Positions 35,225-60,211 of a stretch of 64,000 nucleotides of DNA are shown one piece after another (position 1 is the first letter of the stretch; the number at the start of each line of letters is the position of its first letter). The notes below the pieces were generated by a model, which was given only the letters and a program-made list of their open reading frames with translations, was not told the origin of the DNA and ran no database searches. The stretch is from Arenicola marina (Eukaryota; Annelida; Polychaeta; Arenicolidae). Made by a program: the position numbers and the translations under genes. The stretch lies in NCBI GenBank assembly GCA_964019135.1, contig OZ025252.1, positions 43,650,156 to 43,714,155 of the forward strand. The letters run 5' to 3'.

Positions 35225-38200
35225 GCATGTGCCCCTCCCCCTGGACCCGCCACTGCCCCCTCCCCCTGGACCCGCCACTGCCCCCTCCCCCTGGACCCGC
35301 CACTGCCCCCTCCCCCTGGACCCACCACTGCCCCCTCCCCCTGGACCCGCCACTGCCCCCTCCCCCTGGACCCGCCACTGCCCCCTCCCCCTGGACCCGC
35401 CACTGCCCCCTCCCCCTGGACCCGCCACTGCCCCCTCCCCCTGGACCCGCCACTGCCCCCTCCCCCTGGACCCGCCACTGCCCCCTCCCCCTGGGCCCAC
35501 CACGGTTCATGTGCCCCCTCCCCCTGGACCCGCCACTGCCCCCTCCCCCTGGACCCGCCACTGCCCCCTCCCCCTGGGCCCGCCACGGTTCATGTGCCCC
35601 CTCCCCCTGGACCCGCCACTGCCCCCTCCCCCTGGACCCGCCACTGCCCCCTCCCCCTGGGCCCGCCACGGTTCATGTGCCCCCTCCCCCTGGACCCGCG
35701 ACTGCCCCTCCCCCTGGACCCGCCACTGCCCCCTCCCCCTGGACCCGCCACTGCCCCCTCCCCCTGGACCCGTCACGGTTCATGTGCCCCCTCCCCCTGG
35801 ACCCGCCACTGCCCCCTCCCCCTGGAACCGCCACTGCCCCCTCCCCCTGGACCCGCCACTGCCCCTTCCCCTGGGCCCGCCACGGTTCATGTGCCCCCTC
35901 CCCCTGGACCCGCCACTGCCCCCTCCCCCTGGACCCGCCACTGCCCCCTCCCCCTGGACCCGCCACGGTTCATGTGCCCCCTCCCCCTGGACCCGCCACT
36001 GCCCCCTCCCCCTGGACCCGCCACTGCACCCTCATCCTGGACCCGCCACTGCCCCCTCCCCCTGGACCCGCCACGGTTCATGTGCCCCCTCCCCCTGGAC
36101 CCGCCACTGCCCCCTTCCCCTGGACCCGCCACTGTTATGCCTTTCCTGCATGTCCCCCCTCCCCCTGGACCCGCCACTGCCCCTTCCCCCTGGAGCCGCC
36201 ACTGCCCCCTCCCCCTGGACCCGCCACAGCCCCCTCCCCCTGGACCCGCCACTGCCCCCTCCCCCTGGACCCGCCACGGTTCATGTGCCCCCTCCCCCTG
36301 GACCTGCCACTGCCCCCTCCCCCTGGACCCGCCACTGCCCCCTCCCCCTGGACCCGCCACTGCCCCCTCCCCCTGGACCCGCCACTGCCCCCTCCCCCTG
36401 GACCCGCCACTGCCCCCTCCCCCTGGACCCGCCACGGTTCATGTGCCCCCTCCCCCTCGACCCGCCACTGCCCCCTCCCCCTGGACCCGCCACTGCCCCC
36501 TCCCCCTGGACCCGCCACTGTTATGCCTTTCCTGCATGTCCCCCCTCCCCCTGGACCCGCCACTGCCCCCTCCCCCTGGACCCGCCACTGCCCCCTCCCC
36601 CTGGACCCGCCACGGTTCATGTGCCCCCTCCCCCTGGACCCGCCACTACCCCCTCCCCCTGGACCCGCCACTGCCCCCTCCCCCTGGACACGCCACTGCC
36701 CCCTCCCCCTGGACCCGCCACTGCCCCCTCCCCCTGGACCCGCCACGGTTCATGTGCCCCCTCCCCCTGGACCCGCCACTGCCCCCTCCCCCTGGACCCG
36801 CCACTGCCCCCTCCCCCTGGACCCGCCACTGTTATGCCTTTCCTGCATGTCCCCCCTCCCCCTGGACCCGCCACTGCCCCCTCCCCCTGGACCCGCCACT
36901 GCCCCCTCCCCCTGGACCCGCCACTGTTATGCCTTTCCTGCATGTCCCCCCTCCCCCTGGACCCGCCACTGTTATGCCTTTCCTGCATGAGCCCTCTCCC
37001 GCTGGACCCGCCACTGCCCCCTCCCCCTGGACCCGCCACGGTTCATGTGCCCCCTCCCCCTGGACCCGCCACTGCCCCCTCCCCCTGGACCCGCCACTGC
37101 CCCCTCCCCCTGGACCCGCCAGTGCCCCCTCCCCCTGGACCCGCCACGGTTCATGTGCCCCCTCCCCCTGGACCCGCCACTGCCCCCTCCCCCTGGAGCC
37201 GCCACTGCCCCCTCCCCCTGGACCCGCCCACTGCCCCCTCCCCCTGGGCCCGCCACTGCCCCCTCCCCCTGGGCCCGCCACGGTTCATGTGCCCCCTCCC
37301 CCTGGACCCGCCACTGCCCCCTCCCCCTGGACCCGCCACGGTTCATGTGCCCCCTCCCCCTGGACCCGCCACTGCCCCCTCCCCCTGGACCCGCCACGGT
37401 TCATGTGCCCCCTCCCCCTGGACCCGCCACTGCCCCCTCCCCCTGGACCCGCCACTGCACCCTCATCCTGGACCCGCCACTGCCCCCTCCCCCTGGACCC
37501 GCCACGGTTCATGTGCCCCTCCCCCTGGACCCGCCACTGCCCCCTTCCCCTGGACCCGCCACTGTTATGCCTTTCCTGCATGTCCCCCCTCCCCCTGGAC
37601 CCGCCACTGCCCCCTCCCCCTGGAGCCGCCACTGCCCCCTCCCCCTGGACCCGCCACGGTTCATGTGCCCCCTCCCCCTGGACCTGCCACTGCCCCCTCC
37701 CCCTGGACCCGCCACTGCCCCCTCCCCCTGGACCCGCCACTGCCCCCTCCCCCTGGACCCGCCACTGCCCCCTCCCCCTGGACCCGCCGCTGTTATGCCT
37801 TTCCTGCATGTCCCCCCTCCCCCTGGACCCGCCACTGCCCCCTCCCCCTGGACCCGCCACTGCCCCCTCCCCCTGGACCCGCCACGGTTCATGTGCCCCC
37901 TCCCCCTGGACCCGCCACTACCCCCTCCCCCTGGACCCGCCACTGCCCCCTCCCCCTGGACCCGCCACTGCCCCCTCCCCCTGGACCCGCCACTGCCCCC
38001 TCCCCCTGGACCCGCCACGGTTCATGTGCCCCCCTCCCCCTGGACCCGCCACTGCCCCCTCCCCCTGGACCCGCCACTGCCCCCTCCCCCTGGACCCGCC
38101 ACTGTTATGCCTTTCCTGCATGTCCCCCCTCCCCCTGGACCCGCCACTGCCCCCTCCCCCTGGACCCGCCACTGCCCCCTCCCCCTGGACCCGCCACTGT

Positions 38201-39735
38201 TATGCCTTTCCTGCATGTCCCCCCTCCCCCTGGACCCGCCACTGTTATGCCTTTCCTGCATGAGCCCTCTCCCGCTGGACCCGCCACTGCCCCCTCCCCC
38301 TGGACCCGCCACGGTTCATGTGCCCCCTCCCCCTGGACCCGCCACTGCCCCCTCCCCCTGGACCCGCCACTGCCCCCTCCCCCTGAACCCGCCAGTGCCC
38401 CCTCCCCCTGGACCCGCCACGGTTCATGTGCCCCCTCCCCCTGGACCCGCCACTGCCCCCTCCCCCTGGAGCCGCCACTGCCCCCTCCCCCTGGACCCGC
38501 CACTGCCCCCTCCCCCTGGGCCCGCCACGGTTCATGTGCCCCCTCCCCCTGGACCCGCCACTGCCCCCTCCCCCTGGACCCGCCACTGCCCCCTCCCCCT
38601 GGGCCCGCCACGGTTCATGTGCCCCCTCCCCCTGGACCCGCCACTGCCCCCTCCCCCTGGACCCGCCACTGCCCCCTCCCCCTGGACCCGCCACGGTTCA
38701 TGTGCCCCCTCCCCCTGGACCCGCCACTGCCCCCTCCCCCTGGACCCGCCACTGCCCCCTCCCCCTGGGCCCGCCACGGTTCATGTGCCCCCTCCCCCTG
38801 GACCCGCCACTGTCCCCTCCCCCTGGACCCGCCACTGCCCCCTCCCCCTGGACCCGCCACTGTCCCCTCCCCCTGGACCCGCCACTGCCCCCTCCCCCTG
38901 GACCCGCCACTGTTATGCCTTTCCTGCATGTCCCCCCTCCCCCTGGACCCGCCACTGCCCCCTCCCCCTGGACCCGCCACTGCCCCCTCCCCCTGGACCC
39001 GCCACTGCCCCCTCCCCCTGGACCCGCCACGGTTCATGTGCCCCCTCCCCCTGGACCTGCCACTGCCCCCTCCCCCTGGACCCGCCACTGCCCCCTCCCC
39101 CTGGACCCGCCACTACCCCCTCCCCCTGGACCCGCCACTGCCCCCTCCCCCTGGACCCGCCACTGCCCCCTCCCCCTGGACCCGCCACGGTTCATGTGCC
39201 CCCTCCCCCTGGACCCGCCACTGCCCCCTCCCCCTGGACCCGCCACTGTTATGCCTTTCCTGCATGTCCCCCCTCCCCCTGGACCCGCCACTGCCCCCTC
39301 CCCCTGGACCCGCCACTGCCCCCTCCCCCTGGACCCGCCACTGCCCCCTCCCCCTGGACCCGCCACGGTTCATGTGCCCCCTCCCGCTGGACCCGCCACT
39401 GCCCCCTCCCCCTGGACCCGCCACTGCCCCCTCCCCCTGGACCCGCCACTGTTATGCCTTTCCTGCATGTCCCCCCTCCCCCTGGACCCGCCACTGCCCC
39501 CTCCCCCTGGACCCGCCACTGCCCCCTCCCCCTGGACCCGCCACTGTTATGCCTTTCCTGCATGTGCCCCCTCCCCCTGGACCCGCCACGGTTATGCCTT
39601 TCCTGCATGTGCCCCCTCCCCCTGGGCCCGCCACTGTTATGCCTTTCCTGCATGTCCCCCTCCCGCTGGACCCGCCACGGTTATGCCTTTTCTGCATGTG
39701 CCCCCTCCCCCTGGACCCGCCACTGTTATGCCCCT
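35225..39735 (+). repeat. 4.5-kb C-rich minisatellite with three unit types
   Basis: Built from a 25-bp unit (CTGGACCCGCCACTGCCCCC plus TCCCC), a 33-bp version containing CGGTTCATGTG and a 45-bp version containing TTATGCCTTTCCTGCATG. The last motif matches unique sequence just before the array (TTTCCTGCATGTGCCCC at 35219). Rare variants (CCTCATCCTGG at about 36030 and 37457; TGAGCCCTCTCCCGC at 36988 and 38261) recur about 1.43 and 1.27 kb apart, showing large block duplications. All long open frames here are repeat artefacts. Confidence 0.97.
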
Positions 39736-40751
39736 CCGTGGATGACACTATCTATTATATCTCATATCTACTACTGTATGCCGTATATTCTAAACAAATG
39801 GCGGATTTGAAGGGGGAGAGGGGTATCCTCACCCACGACCAGCATTAAGCGGCTTCGCACCTGCAAGGAATTACATCCATTAAAGCATTAAAATCTAGGA
39901 AACCGATCCGGTTTTATTTGTTAACTTTTACTCCATTTGCATTTCAATAAAAAATGTTGAGTCGATGATCACTTGTCACTAATCGATTCATTATATCAAT
40001 TGTCGCTTTCCGTATATTTACAACAATGATTGAACATTAAAAACAATTCCGGATATGTGAGAGAATACATGCCATGACCCCATATTGACGAACAGCTCGT
40101 CCTTACGCCATTCATCATGAATGTAGCTGTTAGCAGTGTCGTTTGTGTCGTCTTTTTGATACGAAAAAAATACATTCAAAATACGAACTGAAGCAACGGT
40201 TGCGTCAGGTATAATTTTGTTTATGTAAAATTGATTTGAGCATATGTTTAATTGACTTCAACATATGTGATACACATGTGAAATTGAATTACCATTATGT
40301 GTAATTCATCCGGACATAGATACAAATATTTGAATATATGTGCAAATACTCTAGTAAATTCCACTTTGGCTTGCCATGCATGAAGGCCATTGCATGGTTG
40401 AGGCCGAATTAAGTAGAGCTCGCTCATGTCACTTCCTTTGCTCGCCAAAGGTCATTATAAATTGTTTTACACGTCTAGACGCCCAAACGTATGCGTTTAT
40501 TAGTTAAATGATGATAACAACTTAATGTTGCACTTCATAGTCACGATGGACATTATAACACGATTGGAACCGGGATCCAGCGCGCCATGTTGGGTTATTT
40601 ATAATTGTGGCCTTAAAAAGTCGGACGAGGGACAACCAAATATATAGGCATTCGAAATGCCAGGCACTCGCGCTCCCTCCACTCGCCAGATTCTACTCGA
40701 AGCGGTCACCGTCTAGCTGCTATAGCGCCCCCTGGTGTAAGACGACCAACC
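39736..40751. other. Intergenic region, upstream flank of protease gene A
   Basis: AT-rich sequence without coding signal. The last 80 bases before 40752 are almost identical to the sequence before gene B (48542). Confidence 0.6.
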
Positions 40752-46319
<5,568 letters not shown>

Positions 46320-46497
46320 CATGACTAGGATCGCGTGGCAATCCGAGATTTCCAGGTTCTTATAATCTTATTTTAAAACTGATTCCCACAACAAGCCGAA
46401 ACAGTGATATAGCTTATTAAATGATAGTCAGTATGTACCTTCTAAACGTGTGCGGGGATGTTTTTACTCGCAGCTTCCCATAACTGATGTGTCGCAG

Positions 46498-46503
46498 AAT
46501 AAA
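46498..46503 (+). promoter_or_regulatory. Polyadenylation signal AATAAA, gene A
   Basis: Canonical AATAAA 179 bp after the stop codon; the paralogue has the same signal in the same context at 54561-54566. Confidence 0.7.
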
Positions 46504-46509
46504 GAGCTG

Positions 46510-48480
46510 ACGGATTTACAACAGTTACTGTGTTTTGTAGTTATTACTTGATGCTAGGGACACTGGAACAACACACTTCACTGTACTTCACAAAGTACAC
46601 GAGTTGGCTACTGCCCCCAAACACGGATTGCTTCTATTTCGTATTAAATGTCTTTAATTGCCAACAATGCACGGGCATATTATTGCATACATCTTTTGAC
46701 ACACATCATGCTATAACTGTGTCATCACAAACAGATTTGATTCTTAGTCTTTCACTTCAACCATGTATCTGAACTTCGAAATTTGGCCGAAAGTGACTGT
46801 GTTGACAAAGTAGCTATTAAGTCCATTTATCCCTATGCGCTTATGTAGGTTATTTACCACAAATACAAAACGTAAATAATTTCTAGTCGATTGCCACATT
46901 ATTGAATTTATTGATGGGATACACATTGCCCGACCACATGACACTTGACGCGCCACCTCTTGTGAGTTTCCTTTCATTTGGAGAATGTAAACATTTGGAC
47001 TATAGGCTTGAGATCACGAAGCACCCGTCCGTTACATCAGCAACAACATATTTTGCAAATCTTAGTTCAGATTACTCCAACTTGTGACGCCACTGCATGT
47101 GCAATGCACTCTGGGTATTATTTTGGACTTCTCACAATGTCAAGATGGCGCCATCGAACATATTGCTGTAGACAAGTAGACATTTTATGCTGTCATGTGG
47201 ACTAGACATTCAAGGTATAGCATTGCATTTTAAACTAAAACTTCGGACATTCGTGACCATTATTTGTCACGATTTGTCGACTGGACTTGTTAATGTAATG
47301 TTACTTGGCAATCACGGTATAATAGGAATTTACGTTTCAGAGAAACGGCGAATGTGTGCAACTACTTATTACACTATGCCGTCATTTACCCTTTTTTATG
47401 CATGTTCCTAAGTGTGTCGAATCCACGTTTGCCGTAGATGGTTCATAACTATCTCGGCTAAATACCGACAGTGTGTGGGTGTGGGTGTGGGGCGGGGTAC
47501 GAGAAGAGTGAGAGGAGCTTATTAGACAATCGCTTATTTTTTTGTATTGTTCAACACTCACACACAGTAATACCAAAGTTTGATGCTTCCTTTATTCTAG
47601 GATCCTTGGCTAGAATTACTACCATAGTGTCCGAAATGTATAATGTTCAGCGGTTCATATGTTAACTCTATTTGCTGTCAGGCGCCCGATATGTCCGCCG
47701 TCTATTCTGTCAGGGCTTCCAGTGTTCATTAGTCTATGAACAGGACTTTTCAAAAATCCATATCGGCTAATATGTATTTGTACGCGGCACCTAAAATAAA
47801 CCTGAAATGCAACTGCTGTTATAACTCTCCATATGGCATTTGCAGCTGCAGCTGGTGAAATTATGATAACAGTATGATAATCAGGCAAAACTATTGCATT
47901 ACATTAGTCTGCAATTACGTATTATTACCGATTGTAATTATCATGAATGTCACTGCTGCCAGTGTCCGTTACGGGTTTTTTTTTGTCGTGAAAATTACGT
48001 TGGAAATGCCAACGCTGGCTGCAAGTATGAGCTGGACTCGCACCCATCGCAACACATCGGCGGCTGTTTTATATGCCATGCGTAGACCATTGGGGGACTA
48101 AAGGCCAAATTAGCCAGATGACGCTCATGTGTTGTAAGTGCTCAATGCTATATCATTTGCTCGTGGAAGGTCATTTTCAATTGCGCTCCATGTCTCCACG
48201 CGAGAGCGCGCGTTCATTAGTTGCCACCTTGTCTGATTATAACTCAACGCCTATTTTATCCTGTATTTAGTGAACACGTTCGACAGAATAATGTAGCACT
48301 TTAACCTTTCTGAAGCGCTCCTGTGTAAATGACAAGCGGGCACGGGGCGGTCGTTTAGGTTCTTTATAATTGCGGCGTTTAAAAGCCGGTCGGGGGACTG
48401 CCAAATATCTCGAGCCGTCAGGATTGCCAGGGAGGGGGTGCCATCGTGTTCCAGGTATCACTGAGCGCCACTCGCCAGGA
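46510..48480. other. Intergenic region between protease genes A and B
   Basis: AT-rich with short random open frames. No gene, RNA or mobile element recognised. Confidence 0.6.
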
Positions 48481-48541
48481 TTTTACTCGAAGCGGTCACC
48501 GTCTAGCTGCTATAGCGCCCCCTGGTGTAAGACGACCAACC

Positions 48542-54395
<5,854 letters not shown>

Positions 54396-54560
54396 GATTA
54401 CGTGCCGTTCCGAGATTGGAATGTTTCTTAAAATTCGTATTTTAGTATTCGACTACAAGCCGCAAACACTGATAGCTTATTAATTAATAGTCAGTGTGTA
54501 CGTTCCAAACGTGTACGAGAATGCTTCTACTCACAGCTTTCCGTAACTGATGTGTCGCTG

Positions 54561-54566
54561 AATAAA
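54561..54566 (+). promoter_or_regulatory. Polyadenylation signal AATAAA, gene B
   Basis: Canonical AATAAA 166 bp after the stop codon, matching gene A. Confidence 0.7.
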
Positions 54567-57500
54567 GATCGAGCTGAAGGACTCACAACTGTGTCTTATA
54601 GTAATTTTTTTGATGCTTGTAACACTGGGACAACGAACTGTAATAGCATCTTATGACGGGGCTCTCATGACATTTTGACATGAAATGGTCGCTATGTGGA
54701 TTAACGGTAACACTGTAACAGTAACATTCTATAATAATAATAGTTTATTGTCCTTGCGTCACGCCTGTCAAAGGTAAAGAGACATGTGGCAGATGGATCG
54801 TCCCTTTTCATTTCATTATCGAGTTTTGAATACCGGAAAGCCGAATGATGCCCCCTACTAGCAGAACCATTCAGTCACCCAGCGTAGAGAGAGAACATTT
54901 TGATCTTCCCCTTTATCACCTCCAGAATCCGCTCGGTCGGGGCGTGTTACCGCCAAAATCCGCTCGAAAGGGCATTTTTTTCCGTTGACCCACTCTATGG
55001 CATATTTTCTGAGATTCCCCGCCCCCCCCCCCCCCTCCCCGGGTCGCAAGGGTTATCTTTTTCATTACAAATGTCCCCTGTTTCAGACATGAAGGGGCAC
55101 ACGTGGAATCCCCCCACCAGATTCGTACAATAGTGACCCACGGGGTCACGTCTTCCGAAATATAAATGTCAATTGATGAATTCAGTTCAGTTCGTCTTTC
55201 TAAGATAACATTAAGAATAGCTTGTTAAAGGGGAATCCAATTCCAGTCGTAAGGACAGTACCAATATAGCGGAATATAGCCTAAATATACGTTTCATAAA
55301 AGGAAAAAAATTGTTTACGACTTCGCAGAGAAAAAACTTATTTTAGGCTTAAAACCCCTATTGTCGCCCATTAGTGTACTTTCGGTGGACGCAGACATTT
55401 AATTCCCCCTGGCCTCCTATCAACCAATCAGGATGAAGGACACTACGCGGGTCACTACGTCACGGGAGCGGGTGATGGCGTACATGCGCATGTAAATATT
55501 CGATCTATGATGAATTCACTTGTGGAACGTGCATATGTGGTTTTAAAAACGAACTCTGGATAAGAAAAGAAAAGAACAACACGAGCATCATCGAGTTAAT
55601 ACATCCCCAGATTTGTCCATACCCTTCCATTCTCGCATAAATATTGTCTTAATGAGTAGATAAAGGTCCGGAGGGTATGTCCCATAACGAGCAAAGAGGC
55701 CAATGCTGTAAAGTGTGGTTTCATAACGGCAGAGTGTGTAGGTTTGAAACATCAAATGTAACTGTTAGTTTGTTCTTAGTTATGTAGGACGTTTTGGGCA
55801 GTCGGACGTTTTCGGCCCCAACAGACGTCCCTGATCAAATAATGTATTTTGCAGCCGTGAACTAACGTCATTGACCACACTGGGTAACGACTTTTGGAGT
55901 TTCGACTGACTAACCATCTAAACTTACGTTAGGAACATTAAACTAATGACTGGGTTGCAGTGGGTTGAGAGTGGTGTATGTATGTGGGGAAGGGGGGTGG
56001 GGAGGGGTGCCGAGCCCAGGTAGTCACCGGTTGGGAGGTAACACGGTTTCACTTGCGATATGTAGGCCTATAGGTACCTTTGTTCTCACGTTACACGATC
56101 CAGCCCATACGCTTAATTTTTATAACATAAACCATATACCCTAGTGCCCTTCCAGCTAATACGTTTGACGGCGGGTGAGTTGTTTTTGAACCCATGAGTC
56201 AAATGAATGAGGCCTCGTGACGGGCTACAACAGCGAGTGGGAGAGGTGGGAAAGTTTCGGACCGCTACCTTGACGTCATCATCGGCTGCAATGCGCTACC
56301 TCTAGGATTCGGGCAATGGTTAGCGTTCAATCGATGATTACTCCGTTATCAGATTCATTAAAAATATGTCCTTCTGAGGATAAACTCCTCTGGTTTCATA
56401 GTTTCAATAAAAAAATCATGCATCTCTGGTTTTGCCTTTACATTTAAAGAAAATCTATAGGAGATAGTTAAGAAATGCTAATTAGATTAGCGTAAATAAC
56501 GCTCTTAATCGTCATTTTTTTAGCTGGGGGGGGGTGTTTGTTTTTGTTGTACTTTTTTGAGCGAATAAACCTCGGCTGCTGCTCGTTGCCAACTATAGTT
56601 TGTGAATTATGGCAACATAATTATTATTATCATTATTATCAGGATTTGCTGACAGCGAGTTAACCAGGAAATCATTAATATCATTCCCATATTGTGCTAC
56701 TTTTATCTCGTCACTTTGCATCGATTTACCTTCAACGTTTTCAGTATTTATAACGTCGAGACTAATGAATGAGAACAAATGGATCCCTTTGTACTAAAAA
56801 GAAGCGGGTTTATTGCCGTTATTAATGACACATTTAGATACATCATAATATAATGTGTGTTCTTCTCTACGAAAGAAACCACGAAAGTTAAACGTCTGTA
56901 GCGTTTTAAATATGACCGTCGATTCAATAAAAGAATGTCCACTTCAAAATCCACAAACATTAATTTGAGATACCTCGTAAGTTTTCTTTGTATATTCCTT
57001 TATTGCGTATCACGTATCCAATATATTTCGTACCTTGATATCTTGGTGAATGATATACGGCATCACATATTGTGATGCATCGCATCACATTATTGTGCAA
57101 GATATAAGCTTTAAAAGTGATATCGACCATCGGTCATCTGGCAATAAAAAGACTGTACAGTTTTCGCTGTTTTTATTTCCGGTTTAGGTCCCTTGGGGAT
57201 CAACAAAAAAACCCGTGCTCTCAGAGCAATTGTGCATCACGCCGGTCCCTTGTTACAGCTGTGTGACGTGCACACATTGTTGCCAACGTTGGAAGATTGG
57301 GAACCGGCAGGCTGGGCAGTTTGTTCATAAAGAATCGAGTGGGTGGTAAACAATTTTTTTTTGTTTGCTTTGGTCCAGGCATTCGTAACTATAAAATCGT
57401 AATATAGTTAAGTAAAAGACATGTATCTCTCCATAATGCATGTGGTCCGTTTGATGAGACTGTTGGAAGTGTTGTATTTGAGGCGCATCATCGGTGTTTA

Positions 57501-58769
57501 CAAACTGAGCCCGATTGTCCTCGCCTGCTCAGTCCATATAAGGAGCCTTTTTACGTAACTATAGATACCGCGCGCAGACATGCGAATCATGATGATTATT
57601 ACGTCATACGACATGGAAAACACCGCTCAGCACGACACTGATAGTCACTGAAGTGAATGAAGGCAAACAACCGGAAGGTAGGCAACACGTACAGGCCGTT
57701 GATGCTAGGCATTGACGTAGAGCATAAGTATCCCTGTCTGGTGAGGTCTCGTTCAGATCCCGTAGTGACTGTATAGCGATAGCGCAAGGTAGTTCTTCAA
57801 TTTAAATAGCAATTAGGTGATTGTTCGTTTTCTTGTTGTTTCCTCTTCTTTCTGGAAAAATATTTCATAATTTCTTGACCTATTATATATTTAACACAAA
57901 GCCAGAATATTGTTTGGTTCTTAGCATATATTGCCCAAACTGTCTGAGAGACGTAAACATCCAATAACTTGAATTGATTCGATGACGATGATATAGATTC
58001 AATATTATTGCGCTATATGTGTGTTCTACATAATTTTGAAGTCATGTTGATATAGATAATTGTCTACAAGTTACGGAAATCATTTTCATTGATGACCATA
58101 TTAATTATGATGAACCTTCCTTTATATATATCTTTGATATAGTAATTTTGTAATCATTCTAAACATAATCATAATATTTTGATAATGATACGATAAGTGC
58201 CATGCGAAAATCAAATGTCACCCCTATACTCACCTTTTTACTGTCTTCTGTCTTGTCTCTGTCTTCTGTTTCGATCCGAATCTTTCCTGTCACATCCGAT
58301 TTGTTCTTAGCTATTTACCTACACATGGCTCTTCCATTACGACATCCGAAAGGGCCACTTAGGTGTAAACATGCCATGTGTGGATATAAATTTGATTATG
58401 TACGATTTTACCACATGATATAGTTGCCCTTAGATCTTTTCCCACATTAATGTCATATAGTGACATGTGGCTGTAATTTACTCCATTTACGGGCATAGAA
58501 CCCCAAACAGTGACAGAACCGTAACCAATGTCAAATCAGTCGTTACACAATACGAAAAGATACACCAAGCATTGGTAATAAGTTTTGACAATGCTGTATC
58601 AACTTTACTAACTTAATGTACACAGCCATCGTTCAATGTAACATTATTATGGCCGGAGCTTAACAATTGTTAATTGTTCGTTTTACAATTTCATATGCAA
58701 TCAGCTGTGTGCAATCGGTTTTGTTTTCCTTTCCATCGGCTGACGATTTCACGCAGTTTTTTGTTGGGA

Positions 58770-59079
58770 TACATTGATCAGAGCCATTGGTTCATCGAGC
58801 CTCCTGCAATTGTTTGTTGGGATGCAAAGATCAGAGCCATTGGTTCATCAAGATTCCCACAATTGTTTGTTGGAATACATTAATCAGAGCCATTGGTTCA
58901 TCAAGATTCCCACAATTGTTTGTTGGGATGCAAAGATCAGAGCCATCGGTTCATCAAGCTTCCCACAATTGTTTGTTGGGATACATTGATCAGAGCCATT
59001 GGTTCACCAAGCTTCCCACAATTGTTTGTTGGGATACATTGATCAGTGCCATCGGTTCATGAAGCTTCCCGCAGTTATT
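58770..59079 (+). repeat. 53-bp tandem repeat, about 6 copies
   Basis: Unit of 53 bp containing TTGTTTGTTGGGATACATTG and ATCAGAGCCATTGGTTCATC; copies start near 58811, 58864, 58917, 58970 and 59023. Its sequence is unrelated to the 53-bp array at 28600. MITE-like element C sits at its right end. Confidence 0.9.
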
Positions 59080-59465
59080 CAGTGGCGGATCTAGGGGGGG
59101 GGGTGTTAGGGGGGTTGCAATCCCCCCCTTGGGAACTAGAACATACAACATACATGTTACACGTTACATGTTACATACAAGTCCCAAGTCTTCAGAGAGC
59201 ACCCCCCCCCTCCCTTGGGAAACCGAACATACACTGTTAAAGTCAGGTTCTCCAAGCCCCCCCCCCCCCGGTCGCAAGTTTTCAGAGAGAGAGAGCAACA
59301 CCCCCTAGGAACCTGAACACACACTGTTAAAGTCGGCTTCTCCGAGCACGCCCTGCCCCCCCCCCCCCGCCTCCCGGTCGCAAGTTTTTCACAGAGCACA
59401 CCCCTCGGTCGGAAGTTTTGAGAGAGCAAACTCCCCCCCTTGGCAAATTCCTAGATCCGCTCCTG
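59080..59465. mobile_element. MITE-like element C with 6-bp target duplication
   Basis: Ends CAGTGGCGGATCTAGG and CCTAGATCCGCTCCTG, flanked by GTTATT at 59074-59079 and 59466-59471. The interior shows about three diverged copies of a module (CGGTCGCAAGTTTTC, AACACTGTTAAAGTC-like), in inverse orientation to element A. Confidence 0.7.
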
Positions 59466-60178
59466 GTTATTTGTTGAACAAGCTTCACGTATTCATCGAT
59501 TCAACAAAAGTTTGATGCAGAGACTGTCTAGAAGCAACGACCTTTTCTTGGCCTCAGAAATACTCCATCATTAGTTGAATTAGGAACCAGTTGACATGGG
59601 CGTCAGGGTGAAACGTGTACCCATCCAAATGTCCTCATCCTCGTGTGGTTACCAGTGAGCCAATAATTAAGGCGCGCTCTCCATTTCACGGCATTTCCTG
59701 ACCTGGTTACGTCCGTTATAGCTACGTAATTGGGGATCATTACATGTAAAAGATGAAAGGGGCCTATGTGTGGTGGTCTCCATTGGTAGCGCCACCGGGC
59801 CGGCGCCGAAATTGTTAAAAATTCCCAATTGCTAAATGCTATCTATACATCGGCGGTAGACACTCATTCACGGCCAGCAAGTACACATGACTGCTGATGG
59901 CTTTATGGTTTTACAACACCCCCACCCCACCCCACCTCACCTACCCACACACTCTATGCATTTATTATGCTTTGACTGCCTATGGTGTCCAGAATTGTAG
60001 AAGCTAAACAAATATTGGTCGATGACCTCGTACAGAACGTAGTCTGCGTTCGCTTGGTGTATTATTGTCGTAAACAATCCGTGTTGACGCGAAACACGAT
60101 AATAGGGAGCCGTACAATTCGACGTCGTTATATTGAAATCAAGGAACGACAAAGCAACTGGCGAGCCGCCGCGTCCGT

Positions 60179-60190
60179 CGTCACGTGACG
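60179..60190. promoter_or_regulatory. 12-bp palindrome CGTCACGTGACG near gene C start
   Basis: A perfect palindrome with a CACGTG E-box core (USF/TFE-type site), 22 bp before the start codon of protease gene C. It probably lies in the 5' UTR or core promoter. Confidence 0.4.
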
Positions 60191-60211
60191 GTAAAGCTAT
60201 AACCGGCCGTG

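Larger units (their letters stand above)
54600..60178. other. Intergenic region, mostly AT-rich
   Basis: No coding exon was recognised over about 5.6 kb. It contains homopolymer C runs (55021-55040), a G run (56528-56534), the 53-bp repeat at 58770-59079 and MITE-like element C at 59080-59465. Confidence 0.5.

Noticed and set aside
35167..39848. Pro/Cys-rich frame of 1550 codons and several Gly-rich minus-strand frames
   Set aside because: Purely repeat-derived; all plus frames and many minus frames are open and none has unique sequence.
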